Positions 25,021 to 33,986 are shown, counted from the first letter of the stretch. The stretch: DNA of 43,879 nt from Microbacteriaceae bacterium (GCA_947453465.1 CANGGL010000007.1:1-43879); one strand, 5' to 3'. Numbers and translations: made by a program. Notes: generated by a model not told the origin, from the letters alone.

Positions 25021-25056
25021 AAAAAACACCCCACTCGAAGAGTGGGGTGTTTTTTT
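25021..25056. terminator. Bidirectional terminator after tRNA-Lys and the pilus operon
   Basis: A 16-bp stem (25021-25036 with 25040-25055) has a GAA loop and A/T-run flanks. It ends the tRNA transcript on the plus strand and the pil operon on the minus strand, whose last stop codon is at 25066. Confidence 0.92.
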
Positions 25057-25065
25057 GCTTTGGCT

Positions 25066-25668
25066 CTACTTGCTAGAGAGCGTGAAAATCTGAGCGGTAA
25101 AATCGCCGGTGACAACTGCTGCGCCAAGACCATCGGCCTTTGGAACAACCACGCGGGTAATCAAAACGTATCTTGGCCCGGCATTCAGATCATCAATGGC
25201 GTTCACGATGTCTACCATTCTGCCCTGCAGCGAAAAACTTAGATTTGAAACAAGAAGCAAGTTACTACCGAGCTCAGTCACCGCTTGGGTGTAAATTGTG
25301 TTGGTCTTGACCGGCGCAGGAGCCAAGAATTGCTGTGGGCGCGTGGTGCTTAGTTTCTGCACAACCACGTTTCTGCGATCGGCAATGGTCTTCAACTCGT
25401 CCATAAACTCGACGTTGGAAAGGCGAGATGGGACTAGCTGGCGCTTCTTTTCGAGCGCCACCATGAGAGCAGCTTTGTCGGCCGCCTTCAGTTTTAGATC
25501 AGCCAAATAGGTCAACTTAAGAATATTGTCTTCGCGAGTCTGCATGCGCGTTTCTTCGAGCACGGAGATCTGCGCAATGTTCGGTAGCACACCCAACCCA
25601 ACGGTTCCAGCGCCGATGGCAAACATCAAGGCGAACGCTCCTAGAGTCCAAATCTGCTTAGGTTTCAT
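25066..25668 (-). CDS. pilO: PilO-like type IV pilus alignment protein
   Basis: A 200-aa bitopic protein: a short basic N-terminus (MKPKQ), one membrane helix (about residues 7-27), a coiled region and a compact C-terminal domain. This matches PilO, which pairs with PilN to form the inner-membrane alignment scaffold of the pilus machine. Sequence identity to the family is weak. The call rests on topology, size and position as the last gene after pilM and pilN. It overlaps the pilN stop by 4 nt. Confidence 0.8.
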   Translation of the reverse strand: MKPKQIWTLGAFALMFAIGAGTVGLGVLPNIAQISVLEETRMQTREDNILKLTYLADLKLKAADKAALMVALEKKRQLVPSRLSNVEFMDELKTIADRRNVVVQKLSTTRPQQFLAPAPVKTNTIYTQAVTELGSNLLLVSNLSFSLQGRMVDIVNAIDDLNAGPRYVLITRVVVPKADGLGAAVVTGDFTAQIFTLSSK

Positions 25669-26339
25669 TTGGTCGCCCTATCTTCCAGAACCGCACGATG
25701 GTCAGCGTCGGCTACCAGCGCCGCCAAGCCTAGGTGCACGTCGAGAGTTGCCACATAGCCGGTTGCTGTCTTGTGTAAATCCGTCACCTCAGCATTCGAA
25801 TAGCCGGGCCACTGCCGGGCGTCAAGCAAAAAATATTCGACGGCCTCGTAAGTCTTGCCGGTCAAGTCAACGGCCACGCTCACTGTGATGGACTGACCGG
25901 TTAGCGGAGCTGTTGTCGCGGCACTAGACGACGATGTGCCAGTCAAGTCAATCGAAGTAATCTTGGCTCCCCCGCTTAGCGGCTTCAGAATCAACCCAAG
26001 CAGGGTTGGCCAGTCAACCTCGGGTTCGGAAGCGACATAGTAAGCCAAACCGAGAACTCTAGACTCGTGCATCAATGAAACGATGTCGGAATAGCCAGAT
26101 TGGGCGATCTGAATCTTGTCAGTGGCTTTTCTCTCAGCCACTAGAGATTCGGTGGTAACGTTCAACGCTGCGTTGCTCGCTAAAAAGGCAGTGACCGAAA
26201 TCGCAGTCACGATTAGAGTTGCAATAGCCAATTTGTGGCGGTTACGCCGCCCATCGTGTAGGTCTTTTATTCTTGGCGGAAGGAAATCGGCAGCCGCAAC
26301 TTGCCCGACTAGTGGAAGGCTATTTTGAGGACTAGGCAT
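25665..26339 (-). CDS. pilN: PilN-like type IV pilus alignment protein
   Basis: A 224-aa protein with a cytoplasmic N-terminus of about 35 residues, a single membrane helix (about 36-57, LAIATLIVTAISVTAFLA) and an extracytoplasmic domain. In PilN the N-terminal tail binds PilM; here that tail includes NSLPLVGQVAAADFLPPRI, which resembles the PilN motif with conserved INLLP-type residues only loosely. The start overlaps the pilM stop by 8 nt and the end overlaps pilO. Assigned from order and topology. Confidence 0.82.
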   Translation of the reverse strand: MPSPQNSLPLVGQVAAADFLPPRIKDLHDGRRNRHKLAIATLIVTAISVTAFLASNAALNVTTESLVAERKATDKIQIAQSGYSDIVSLMHESRVLGLAYYVASEPEVDWPTLLGLILKPLSGGAKITSIDLTGTSSSSAATTAPLTGQSITVSVAVDLTGKTYEAVEYFLLDARQWPGYSNAEVTDLHKTATGYVATLDVHLGLAALVADADHRAVLEDRATK

Positions 26340-27381
26340 TATTTACCTCCGCTAACGCCAGGCCGATAGCTAATAAGAAGTTGCTCTCTTCGCTTTCCTT
26401 AACCTTGAGACCATCGCAGGCCTCAGCGTTTCTGAATTGACCATTTATGGTCACGGGCATACTGATTGCCGCTTCGAGCACCTTGTCGATACCCGATAAC
26501 TTTGCCACGCCTCCCGATAGCGTTACGTGGCAGGCTTTGCGCAACGTGGCTTTGTGCGATTGCTCGTAATAGTCGATTGTGCTTGAGAGGCTGCTGAGAA
26601 GCTCCTGCAGAGCTGCGAGAGTCGCATTCCTAACTTCCGCGCCATCCTTGGCCTCTGATGTCAGACTCACTGCTCGACGCAAACTTTCAGCCTCCTCTTC
26701 GCTGATTTGAAGCGCCCCCGCCATAGCCCGGTCGATGTCGTTGCCGCCATTGGGCAGAATGCGAACGAACAGTGGAACTTGGCCTTTGGCGATCAAAAAG
26801 TAGGTTGCACCGCCGCCAACATCGATATATATTTGGAGCTTTTCACTTTTTGAGTTGTCAAAACTCGAGCGCAAGAGTGCGAATGGAGCAAAATCTACGG
26901 CGATTGGGCGAAGCTTTGCCGCGGTGATGCAATTTACAAGAGTCTCAACATGGTTTTTCTCAGCCGCAACAGCTAAACCGTGAAAGGTCAGGCCGGTCTC
27001 CTCAACACCTTCTTCGATTGGGTAGAAATCGAGAAACAACTGATCTGCAGGCAGCGGCAGCACGCCATCTAAGACGAAGGGCAGCGATTCACGGATGCGC
27101 TTCAAACTCATTTGAGGCACATCAATCTCGCGAGCAAAGACATGAAGGCTCCCGGCCGCTATGACCACGTGGCGGGTGTCGAAACCTGCCTTTTGCCAAA
27201 GCTTGCCAAGCAGTGCAGTCATGGCCGTGCGATCTAGAATCTCGCCATATTCGGAGACGCCTTCTGGAAGGTCTATTTCGTAAAGTTTTTCAATGCAAGG
27301 CGACTTTCCAGCAGAAAAGCGCAACTGCGCCGCTCGAATCGACTTACGACCCACATCAAGGCCTACAACTCTTTTGGTCAA
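26332..27381 (-). CDS. pilM: PilM actin-like pilus assembly ATPase
   Basis: A 349-aa cytoplasmic protein with an FtsA/actin-like fold. Visible marks are the phosphate-1 loop VVGLDVGRKSIRAAQLRF at the N-terminus, the phosphate-2 type IYIDVGGGATYFLIAKG, and the adenosine-type VTLSGGVAKLSGIDKVLEAA. PilM binds the PilN tail and links the assembly ATPase to the membrane scaffold. The TTG start at 27381 is preceded by GGGGAGGGCGTT, a good ribosome binding site. It follows pilD by 29 nt. Confidence 0.9.
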   Translation of the reverse strand: MTKRVVGLDVGRKSIRAAQLRFSAGKSPCIEKLYEIDLPEGVSEYGEILDRTAMTALLGKLWQKAGFDTRHVVIAAGSLHVFAREIDVPQMSLKRIRESLPFVLDGVLPLPADQLFLDFYPIEEGVEETGLTFHGLAVAAEKNHVETLVNCITAAKLRPIAVDFAPFALLRSSFDNSKSEKLQIYIDVGGGATYFLIAKGQVPLFVRILPNGGNDIDRAMAGALQISEEEAESLRRAVSLTSEAKDGAEVRNATLAALQELLSSLSSTIDYYEQSHKATLRKACHVTLSGGVAKLSGIDKVLEAAISMPVTINGQFRNAEACDGLKVKESEESNFLLAIGLALAEVNNA

Positions 27382-27410
27382 AACGCCCTCCCCATCGTTA
27401 GCCTACGCTC

Positions 27411-28241
27411 TTAAATCACTGCCCGCTGCAGAACCAGCAGATAGGCTTCCCAAATCGAATTTCCAAACAAAATTGCTAAGCATGCACCAAGGATCATCCA
27501 TGGCCCAAAGGCGATCGTTGAGCGAACCTTCGCCTTCTTAAACAGCAAGAGGCCGAGACCGAATAAGGCACCGAGCGCGAAGGCAAACAGCAAACCCAGA
27601 AACAGTGCACCCCAACCAAACCATCCCAAATAAAGCCCAAGGGCGCCCGACAGTTTTAAGTCACCGACACCCATACCAGATGGCGCAATCAGCACGATGG
27701 CCCCATAAATTAAAAGTGAAATGCCCGCGCCCAGCAGACCTCGCAGCATCGCACCAAAGTCACCTTGAAATAAGCTAGCAGCCAAGAAGCTGCCTGCCGC
27801 AGCCGCATATAGGGAAAATACGAGTCGGTTGGGCAATCTAAAATCTCGCAAGTCAATAGCTGCCAGAGCCACACCAGCGCAGGCCAGCCACCACAGCGCT
27901 AGCGTGACCAGGATTCCCGAAGCACATTCCGTTTCGTTGCGTGAAGCACCGAGCGGACTTGGCCAATTCACAAACGCGACGAAGAGCACAGCCGTGATTG
28001 CCTCGACGGCTGGATAGACCACTGAGATGGGCGCACCACAGCTTCGGCACTTGCCCTTGAGAAGTAACCAAGAAATTATCGGCACGTTGTCTCGAGCACT
28101 GATTCTGGCCCCGCAGCTCAGGCAGCAACTTGGTGAAATTAGGTTGGCCTTGGGCACCCGAGCTCTGAAAACAATGACGTTCACAAAAGAACCAAAAGCC
28201 AGCCCTAAAACCACGGCAAGCAGGTTGATAAATAGCATCAT
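27411..28241 (-). CDS. pilD: Prepilin peptidase/N-methyltransferase PilD
   Basis: A 276-aa polytopic membrane protease of the A24 family that cleaves the leader peptides of the pilins in this operon and methylates the new N-terminus. The N-terminal GSFVNVIVFR precedes a zinc-type tetracysteine region (CCLSCGARI, then CRSCGAP). The two catalytic Asp residues are expected in AAIDLRDFRLPNRLV and in GMGVGDLKLSGALGLYLGW. About eight membrane helices are visible. The ATG overlaps the stop of the PilX-like gene (ATGATG). Confidence 0.93.
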   Translation of the reverse strand: MMLFINLLAVVLGLAFGSFVNVIVFRARVPKANLISPSCCLSCGARISARDNVPIISWLLLKGKCRSCGAPISVVYPAVEAITAVLFVAFVNWPSPLGASRNETECASGILVTLALWWLACAGVALAAIDLRDFRLPNRLVFSLYAAAAGSFLAASLFQGDFGAMLRGLLGAGISLLIYGAIVLIAPSGMGVGDLKLSGALGLYLGWFGWGALFLGLLFAFALGALFGLGLLLFKKAKVRSTIAFGPWMILGACLAILFGNSIWEAYLLVLQRAVI

Positions 28242-30016
28242 TCCCCGTTGTCCGATCGATTACGTTCGAATAGCAACCCACCAACCTGCCCGAGGGTAGG
28301 GGTTATCGGCCCACCACCGATGCTGGTTCCCGGCACCCCAAGCGGCACATAGTTAAGCACTCGAGTGCCGCCGCCACCAACCATGTCACCCGAGTAAAGT
28401 TGCCCTGTCCAGGTGGTTCCGTTATTAATTGCAATTGAACACGGTGCATAAACAAAAGCATCAATGGTAGAGCTCACCGATGATGTTGTATTCACGACAA
28501 AATTGCCACCATGCTTTGTGCACTGTGGGCCAGCTACGGTTGGTTGAGCATCAGGGACGATAAACCAGATCTTGTGCCCTTGCCCATCACCAGATGTTAG
28601 GTTGATTGAGTCAAAATCGAAGTTGGTGCCGATGAACGCAACGTCGGTCTTGAGGCTCAGAGCTATGTTTCCTGAGACAGAAGCGCAGCCTCGTGCATCG
28701 ACAACGGTCGGGGCCGACAGATTCTTTAGCTGCTGGTACCAGGGATAGAGCACTCCAGAAGGGGTTGTGCTGCTGGCATCGCCAATTCGACAACCGAGCG
28801 CAGAAGGCCACAGTAATTGAGTTGCAAAACCGTTAGCCTGCCAGGTTGAGTAGTTATAAGAGATGTCTACCCATGGCGGAAGTAAAGGCGCCGGCTTAGC
28901 GACTGGCGCGCTCACCCCGGTTTGGCCAAACAGAATTGCACCAACGACTTTGCCCTGGCTTGTCAGGGCCGCTGCAGCAGCAGAATTGGTTAGTTTTCCA
29001 TAGGTGAGTGTGCCGCCGATGGTGATTGAACCTCCGACACTTCCTGTGGCATTGAAGGTTAGATTTCCGGGAGTTGTTACTGAACCCCCAACACTGCTGG
29101 AGATTGACACCACCCCTCCGGCCTTAATGTTTCCACCCACCGAACTGCCTTGAACCAAGGTCACGGAACCAACAGCCTCAACATTCCCAACGATGCTTCC
29201 GTTGGTGCTGACCGCACCATTGGCGTAAACATTTCCGCCGATCGTATCGGTAACGTTCGCGATTGAGACTCCTGCTCCAGATGAAGTGGCGTCACCATGA
29301 ATCTGAGAATTCGAGGTCATCACGATTGACCCGCTAGCCAGAACCGAGTTATAAATCGTGCAGTTGTTGGTCAGGTTTGCCGACCCCTGGCCAACCAAGA
29401 CTGTTCCTTGGATCAGTGTTGGTCCGGTGCAAGAAAAGTTACCGGTGGTAACCGCTATGTCGCTGGCAATCACTCCAGATGAATTGATCTGATAGGTGTC
29501 GAGGTTGCCGGCCGCGTAAACATACATCGCTGCACCGGGCGAGTTTCCACCGCTCCCGCCTGTGCCGAAGCTATAGGTCGATTCGACAATTCGCTGATTC
29601 TGACTGTTTGCGGCACCCACCGCAACTCCCTGCGCATAGCCTGTTGAAATGATTCGCACCTGAGTGCTAACTAGGTCAGGGCACGCCTTCACCCAGGTTG
29701 CACCATCAAGTGAACGCCAGATGGTTGCTCTGAAGTTAGGGTTGCCGCTACTGGCATAGACGCCACCCTTCGCGGCACAGTCACCAACGGTATTTAGTCC
29801 AACCAAAGCGGCGGCCACACCACTTTCGGCGGCCGTCTGAGCCTGAATTCCGGCCTTGGTTGTGGACGTATAGGTAAACGTGGCAGTCAAAGACGAAGCC
29901 AATAAAACAGAGATGAGCAATCCGAGCGCCATTACGCCAACCACGACTAACAGCGCAGAGCCCTTTTCGCGATTATCGAGGCTAGCCCCTGCGTACACAT
30001 TTTTTCTCAAAAGCAT
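28238..30016 (-). CDS. PilX-like pilus protein with bactofilin-like beta-helix
   Basis: A 592-aa protein unusually large for a pilus accessory gene. Residues 20-45 form one membrane helix after EKGS, reminiscent of a PilX N-terminus. There is a Gly|Ser junction but no Glu at +5. Residues about 163-345 are a Gly/Ser/Val-rich repeat stretch with short recurring units such as VGGNIKAGGVVSI, VGGSVTTPGNLTF and VGGSITIGGTLTY, as in bactofilin-type right-handed beta-helices. A C-terminal domain (about 380-592) carries several Cys residues (CRIGDAS, ARGCAS, GPQCTKHGG, YAPCSIAIN) and could be disulfide-bonded. It overlaps the minor pilin before it by 10 nt and pilD after it. A tip adhesin or pilus-base scaffold is possible (inference). 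Confidence 0.75.
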   Translation of the reverse strand: MLLRKNVYAGASLDNREKGSALLVVVGVMALGLLISVLLASSLTATFTYTSTTKAGIQAQTAAESGVAAALVGLNTVGDCAAKGGVYASSGNPNFRATIWRSLDGATWVKACPDLVSTQVRIISTGYAQGVAVGAANSQNQRIVESTYSFGTGGSGGNSPGAAMYVYAAGNLDTYQINSSGVIASDIAVTTGNFSCTGPTLIQGTVLVGQGSANLTNNCTIYNSVLASGSIVMTSNSQIHGDATSSGAGVSIANVTDTIGGNVYANGAVSTNGSIVGNVEAVGSVTLVQGSSVGGNIKAGGVVSISSSVGGSVTTPGNLTFNATGSVGGSITIGGTLTYGKLTNSAAAAALTSQGKVVGAILFGQTGVSAPVAKPAPLLPPWVDISYNYSTWQANGFATQLLWPSALGCRIGDASSTTPSGVLYPWYQQLKNLSAPTVVDARGCASVSGNIALSLKTDVAFIGTNFDFDSINLTSGDGQGHKIWFIVPDAQPTVAGPQCTKHGGNFVVNTTSSVSSTIDAFVYAPCSIAINNGTTWTGQLYSGDMVGGGGTRVLNYVPLGVPGTSIGGGPITPTLGQVGGLLFERNRSDNGE

Positions 30017-30567
30017 GGCGCACTTATCCTGACTCCACCGCGCTGCGAAACGGAGGTTCTGATAATAATTGGAGTTTCATTGGCAACTTTTTCAGAAAAT
30101 ATGATGCTGAGTTTGACGCCATTTTGCAGAAAAATAGTTTGCCCTTGAACGGGCGAAACACCGCTGGCCAGAAGCGTCCAACCGGTCAAGTCAGATTGAG
30201 ACGGGGTGGCAATGGCTGTTGCAGCTGTCTTCATGCGAAGTGCCTTATCAGCCGCACTGAAATACCATGCCTGGCAAGACCAGACCGCAGTGTTGGCCGC
30301 AGATGCAGTGCGCACTCGAAGAATTTGATCGGTGGTGTTGACAGCTTGAAGTTGAACAGCGGTTGAGTTGCGCACGCCAGAGTTGATGCTGCGCGATATC
30401 AGCTGAGCTTGCTCGGCGGCGTTGGCGCTGCCCATCACTTGATTCTGCACCGTAATCATAGAAATGACCACGCCGCCAACCGCCGAAAGAATAACCAGAG
30501 TCAAGGCCATATAAATGATCAACTCAACTAGACCGAGGCCGTCTTCGCGTTTTAGTTTTTGAATCAT
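30007..30567 (-). CDS. Minor type IV prepilin (PilW-like)
   Basis: A 186-aa prepilin. The ATG at 30567 is chosen because it overlaps the stop of the preceding pilin (ATGA); the frame is open much further upstream but without pilin character. The leader MIQKLKREDGLG is followed by LVELIIYMALTLVILSAVGG, giving a PilD-type Gly|Leu site with Glu at +4 and a long hydrophobic helix. The remaining 140 residues form a beta-rich head with one Cys pair candidate (WSCQAWYF and the C-terminal APCF). Minor pilins of this type prime pilus assembly. Confidence 0.85.
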   Translation of the reverse strand: MIQKLKREDGLGLVELIIYMALTLVILSAVGGVVISMITVQNQVMGSANAAEQAQLISRSINSGVRNSTAVQLQAVNTTDQILRVRTASAANTAVWSCQAWYFSAADKALRMKTAATAIATPSQSDLTGWTLLASGVSPVQGQTIFLQNGVKLSIIFSEKVANETPIIIRTSVSQRGGVRISAPCF

Positions 30568-30989
30568 GATGCGCTCTGCAAATAGATGAGGCTCGAAGCC
30601 GTTGCCAAAACGGCGCCTGTGTCGGTGCGAACTACAGTAACCGTGAAGCGAACCGTTCCGGGATAGCTGCTCGGGCAGGCATCTAGCGACTGTTGCAAGT
30701 GCAACGAGACTCCATGCGACTCGATCTGATCGGCGACTGTGCTGGCGGCGAATGCCGTCAGTGCCTGGCAACTAGCGGTTTGCCCTCGCGAATCATCTAA
30801 TCGCGACGTCAGCATTTCAGTTGCCGCAGCAATTACGGCATTGTTCTTCGACTGCTGAACCCCAACCACAAGCGCAGGGATGAGTGCTAGAGAGAGTGCG
30901 GCCAAGATAAAAATGGCTACGACAATTTCGACCAAGCTAAAACCTTGGTCACGAACGCCTGATTCAGGCCGATTGTCGTTCAATTTCAC
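30564..30989 (-). CDS. Minor type IV prepilin (PilV-like)
   Basis: A 141-aa prepilin with a basic leader ending RDQG and the mature start FSLVEIVVAIFILAALSLAL, which has the conserved Phe+1 and Glu+5. The head domain has two Cys residues (TASCQALTA and LDACPSSYPG). GTG at 30989 sits immediately after AAGGGGGA, which is very close. A TTG two codons downstream (30983) has better spacing and may be used. It follows the major pilin after a 12-bp hairpin. Confidence 0.87.
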   Translation of the reverse strand: MKLNDNRPESGVRDQGFSLVEIVVAIFILAALSLALIPALVVGVQQSKNNAVIAAATEMLTSRLDDSRGQTASCQALTAFAASTVADQIESHGVSLHLQQSLDACPSSYPGTVRFTVTVVRTDTGAVLATASSLIYLQSAS

Positions 30990-31002
30990 TCCCCCTTGTA
31001 AT

Positions 31003-31043
31003 AAACGGTTGGGGCACGCCTATTGGCAGAACCCCAACCGTTT
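31003..31043 (-). terminator. Hairpin between the major pilin and the minor pilin genes
   Basis: A 12-bp perfect inverted repeat (AAACGGTTGGGG at 31003-31014, CCCCAACCGTTT at 31032-31043) with a 17-nt loop lies 15 nt after the pilin stop. Only a short TTTATT follows on the minus strand, so it is probably a partial terminator or RNA-stabilising element that keeps pilin mRNA above that of the downstream genes. Confidence 0.7.
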
Positions 31044-31057
31044 GTTTGTTGCTTAGC

Positions 31058-31477
31058 TTATAAACATGGCCCAGTGGCTACGCCACCGGTGTCCTGCACG
31101 TGGAAGGTGTTGTTGGCACCAGAGACTGCAGAGATGCAGAATGCTGCGCCAGCCGGTGGGGCTGAATCGATGGTCACCGAGGTAACACCGTCGGACTGAA
31201 CGAAACCGAAGGCAGTCAACTGAGAAGTGGCAGTCGCCCAAGCGCCTGAGTTCGAGACTGAGTATGAAATCATGGCAACCTTTGCGTTGGCTAGGTCAGA
31301 CTTCGCTGCGGAGTCCTTTGCCTGGTTCTGCTGCCCCAAAAAGATCGGAATCGCAATGGCTGACAAGATGCCGATGATCAAAACAACTACAAGAAGCTCA
31401 ATTAGTGAGAATCCTGAATCTGACTTTGGTTTTACGCCGAACTTAGTTTCCAACTTGTGGATGAACTGTGTTTTCAT
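31058..31477 (-). CDS. pilA: Major type IV pilin
   Basis: A 139-aa type IV pilin. The ATG at 31477 is chosen: GGGGA stands 5 nt before it, and the leader MKTQFIHKLETKFGVKPKSD-SG then precedes the class motif FSLIELLVVVLIIGILSAIA with Phe+1 and Glu+5. The head domain is short (about 90 residues) and carries two Cys (AAFCISAV and the C-terminal GPCL) that would form the D-region disulfide. The leader is about 22 residues, longer than in most type IVa pilins. It is followed by a strong hairpin, and an AT-rich 105-bp spacer precedes it, which may hold its own promoter. Confidence 0.92.
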   Translation of the reverse strand: MKTQFIHKLETKFGVKPKSDSGFSLIELLVVVLIIGILSAIAIPIFLGQQNQAKDSAAKSDLANAKVAMISYSVSNSGAWATATSQLTAFGFVQSDGVTSVTIDSAPPAGAAFCISAVSGANNTFHVQDTGGVATGPCL

Positions 31478-31582
31478 TATTTTCCCCATTCTCTCGAAGG
31501 CAACCGCCGTCGATATATTCAATCTACTCTTCAGAATTGAGAGTAGAAACAATATCGAAATTATTTTCCGATCATTTGATTT

Positions 31583-32830
31583 CTATTTGATTACGTTGTA
31601 GATGCTGAAAATTGGCAGGTACAGGGTGATGACCATTCCGCCGATAACCAATCCGATGAATGCAATCATCAGCGGCTCAATCAGCGATGTGAGCTGACTG
31701 GTAGTGGCCTCGATGTCTTCATCGAATGAATCGGCCACTTTCGAGAGCATGACTTCTAGGGAACCAGAATATTCACCAATTGAAATCATCTGGGTGATCA
31801 TGTTCGGGAACACCTTCTCATTGGCCATTTGCTGGCTGACAGTAGTGCCCAGCCGAACGGAGTCTTGAACTCTGGTCACGGCATCTTCAATCACAATGTT
31901 TCCTGAGGTTTTGCCGATAACGCTGAGCGCCTGCAAGATAGGCACACCGGAGCCGATCATATTGCTGAAGGTTCGAGAGAACCTAGAGAGTGCGATTTTC
32001 TTATTGAGTGGCCCGAAGACTGGAATATTAAGCTTGATTGGGTCAATGATGCGCCTAACCCAGGTGACATATCGATTGCGCGTCCACCAAGCAGCAAAGA
32101 GGAACACAAAAACCGCAACGAACGGTGATGCCCAGGCCGCAATTGGCGATAATGTCACCAACATCTGAGTTGGCGCTGGCAAGGTTCCGCCGAGCTGTGC
32201 GAACATCTTCTCGAAAATCGGCACAATAAAAATAAGCATCGCGAAAACACCAACCACAGCCATCAGCAGAACGGCCACCGGATAGGTCATCGCCGACTTG
32301 ATCGAGGTATGAAGTTTTGCCTCATTCTCAAAGGTCTTGGCGACCGAATCAAGCGCCTTGTCTAGAAATCCACCTGCTTCACCAGCCTCAACCAGGCTGG
32401 TCATCAGGACCGGAAAGATGTCTGACCTTCGCAATAGCGCGCCTGAAAAGGTCATGCCGGCCTGAAGATCGAGCCGGACATCACTGAGCGTGCTCGCAAG
32501 GCGTTTATTTTCGGTCTGAGCCTCAAGGATGCTGATTGCGCGCGAAAGCGGAAGACCAGCCGAAACCATGGTCGACATCTGACGCGTCATGATTGCTAAG
32601 TCTTTTGAACCCACCCGTTTTGCGAAGGTCGGCAATTTAATTGAAATTGCGTCTGACACAGCCGAGCCAGTCGAAGATGTTGTCGTGCCTTCGGTAATGG
32701 AGATCGGAGATAACCCCTTGGCTTGCAGCTTCGACATCACCATCGTTTTCGAGTCTGCCGCCATCGACCCTTTTTCAGTTCGGCCCTTGATGTTTCGAGC
32801 TAGATAGGAATACTCGATTACCTTAGCCAT
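31583..32830 (-). CDS. pilC: PilC inner-membrane platform protein
   Basis: A 415-aa polytopic protein with two T2SSF domains (about residues 70-195 and 275-400) and three membrane helices. Typical segments are IMTRQMSTMVSAGLPLSRAI, MTSLVEAGEAGGFLDKALD and MISIGEYSGSLEVMLSKVAD. It couples the PilB and PilT motors to pilin addition and removal. The start overlaps the pilT stop (TAATG). Confidence 0.94.
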   Translation of the reverse strand: MAKVIEYSYLARNIKGRTEKGSMAADSKTMVMSKLQAKGLSPISITEGTTTSSTGSAVSDAISIKLPTFAKRVGSKDLAIMTRQMSTMVSAGLPLSRAISILEAQTENKRLASTLSDVRLDLQAGMTFSGALLRRSDIFPVLMTSLVEAGEAGGFLDKALDSVAKTFENEAKLHTSIKSAMTYPVAVLLMAVVGVFAMLIFIVPIFEKMFAQLGGTLPAPTQMLVTLSPIAAWASPFVAVFVFLFAAWWTRNRYVTWVRRIIDPIKLNIPVFGPLNKKIALSRFSRTFSNMIGSGVPILQALSVIGKTSGNIVIEDAVTRVQDSVRLGTTVSQQMANEKVFPNMITQMISIGEYSGSLEVMLSKVADSFDEDIEATTSQLTSLIEPLMIAFIGLVIGGMVITLYLPIFSIYNVIK

Positions 32831-33966
32831 TAGATCCCCCGCCGATTTTTATAAACAATTCCGCCTGCGATGCCCATCTCACTTGGGTCGAACGGGCCCT
32901 TTTCAAAACCCAATAGACGTGTGAGCTCGTCGCGATCACGCGCAACGTCGTAGGCTGCCTTCACCGAAACAGACCCATCGTGCACGAGGCTTGCCAGGCT
33001 TTGATCGAGCGTGTTCATGCCTAGTGCCCGGCCCGAAGCCAGCACAGATGGGATCTGGAAAACTTTATTTTCACGAATTAGGTTTTCTACGGCTGGAGTA
33101 ACCAAGAGAATCTCCGAGGCCAGCACGCGCCCCTGCTCAACGCGAGGAAGGAGCACCTGAGAGACGATACCCTTTAGAGTCATTGCCAACTGAATTCGCA
33201 CCTGCTCTTGCTGGTCGGCCGGAAAAACATCGACGATTCGGTCGATGGTCTGCGGGGCATCCTGGGTGTGCAACGTCGCAAAGACGAGGTGCCCTGTTTC
33301 AGCAGCCGTAAGAGCGGCTGAAATTGTGTCGTGGTCTCTCAACTCGCCAATCAAAATGACATCTGGGTCTTGCCGCAAAACGTGACGCAATGCACTTGCG
33401 AAACTTAGGGTGTCGGTGCCAACTTCACGCTGATTGATCATGGCCAGTTTGGGTTCATGAGTGAACTCAATCGGGTCTTCAACCGTCATGATGTGCACCG
33501 CACGAGCAGCATTAATTAGCTCAATCATCGCGGCCAACGTAGTCGATTTTCCGGAGCCTGTTGGCCCGGTGACCAAAACTAATCCGCGCGGCAGTTGCGT
33601 GAAGGCACTCACAACACTGGAAACGCCAAGCGACGCCAAGGATGGAATGTCTTTTGGAATCACGCGGAAAGCGGCGCCGAGCAGGCCCTGCTGACGATAA
33701 ACGTTGACCCTGAATCGTGCAAGATTAGGCAAGGTAAAAGAGAAATCCAACTCAAGCGAGCGCTTGAAACGTTCCAGCTGTTCTGGCCGCAGCAGCGAGT
33801 GAATCAGTTCGTCTACCCGATCATGCGACCAAACATCAGCATCGGGTAGATTTTGAAGTTTTCCATCAATTCGAATTCGCGGGATGGCATCAGAAATGAC
33901 ATGTAAATCTGAAGCCCTTTTCTCAGCCAGACTTGACAAGGCTTTAGTGATGTCGTTGTCAACCAT
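32830..33966 (-). CDS. pilT: PilT retraction ATPase
   Basis: A 378-aa hexameric ATPase that powers pilus retraction. It has Walker A GPTGSGKSTTLAAM, the Asp box EDPIEF, Walker B VILIGELRDHDT and the His box HLVFATLHTQDAP. The retraction motif related to AIRNLIRE appears as AVENLIRENK, a departure at the first residues. The ATG at 33966 is chosen over the GTG at 33990 because AAGGAGG and CAGG lie between them in ribosome-binding position. It lies directly after pilB. Confidence 0.93.
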   Translation of the reverse strand: MVDNDITKALSSLAEKRASDLHVISDAIPRIRIDGKLQNLPDADVWSHDRVDELIHSLLRPEQLERFKRSLELDFSFTLPNLARFRVNVYRQQGLLGAAFRVIPKDIPSLASLGVSSVVSAFTQLPRGLVLVTGPTGSGKSTTLAAMIELINAARAVHIMTVEDPIEFTHEPKLAMINQREVGTDTLSFASALRHVLRQDPDVILIGELRDHDTISAALTAAETGHLVFATLHTQDAPQTIDRIVDVFPADQQEQVRIQLAMTLKGIVSQVLLPRVEQGRVLASEILLVTPAVENLIRENKVFQIPSVLASGRALGMNTLDQSLASLVHDGSVSVKAAYDVARDRDELTRLLGFEKGPFDPSEMGIAGGIVYKNRRGI

Positions 33967-33986
33967 GTGAACCTGCCCCTCCTTGG

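Noticed and set aside
28700-29530. DNA-level tandem repeat or CRISPR-like array in the large pilus gene
   Set aside because: The repetition is only in protein pattern (Gly/Val/Ser turns of a beta-helix); no repeated DNA unit with regular spacers is seen.
31520-31545. Inverted repeat CTACTCT/AGAGTAG between pilC and the pilin gene
   Set aside because: Seven base pairs with a 9-nt loop and no U-run in an AT-rich spacer; it could be chance, so it is not listed as a terminator.
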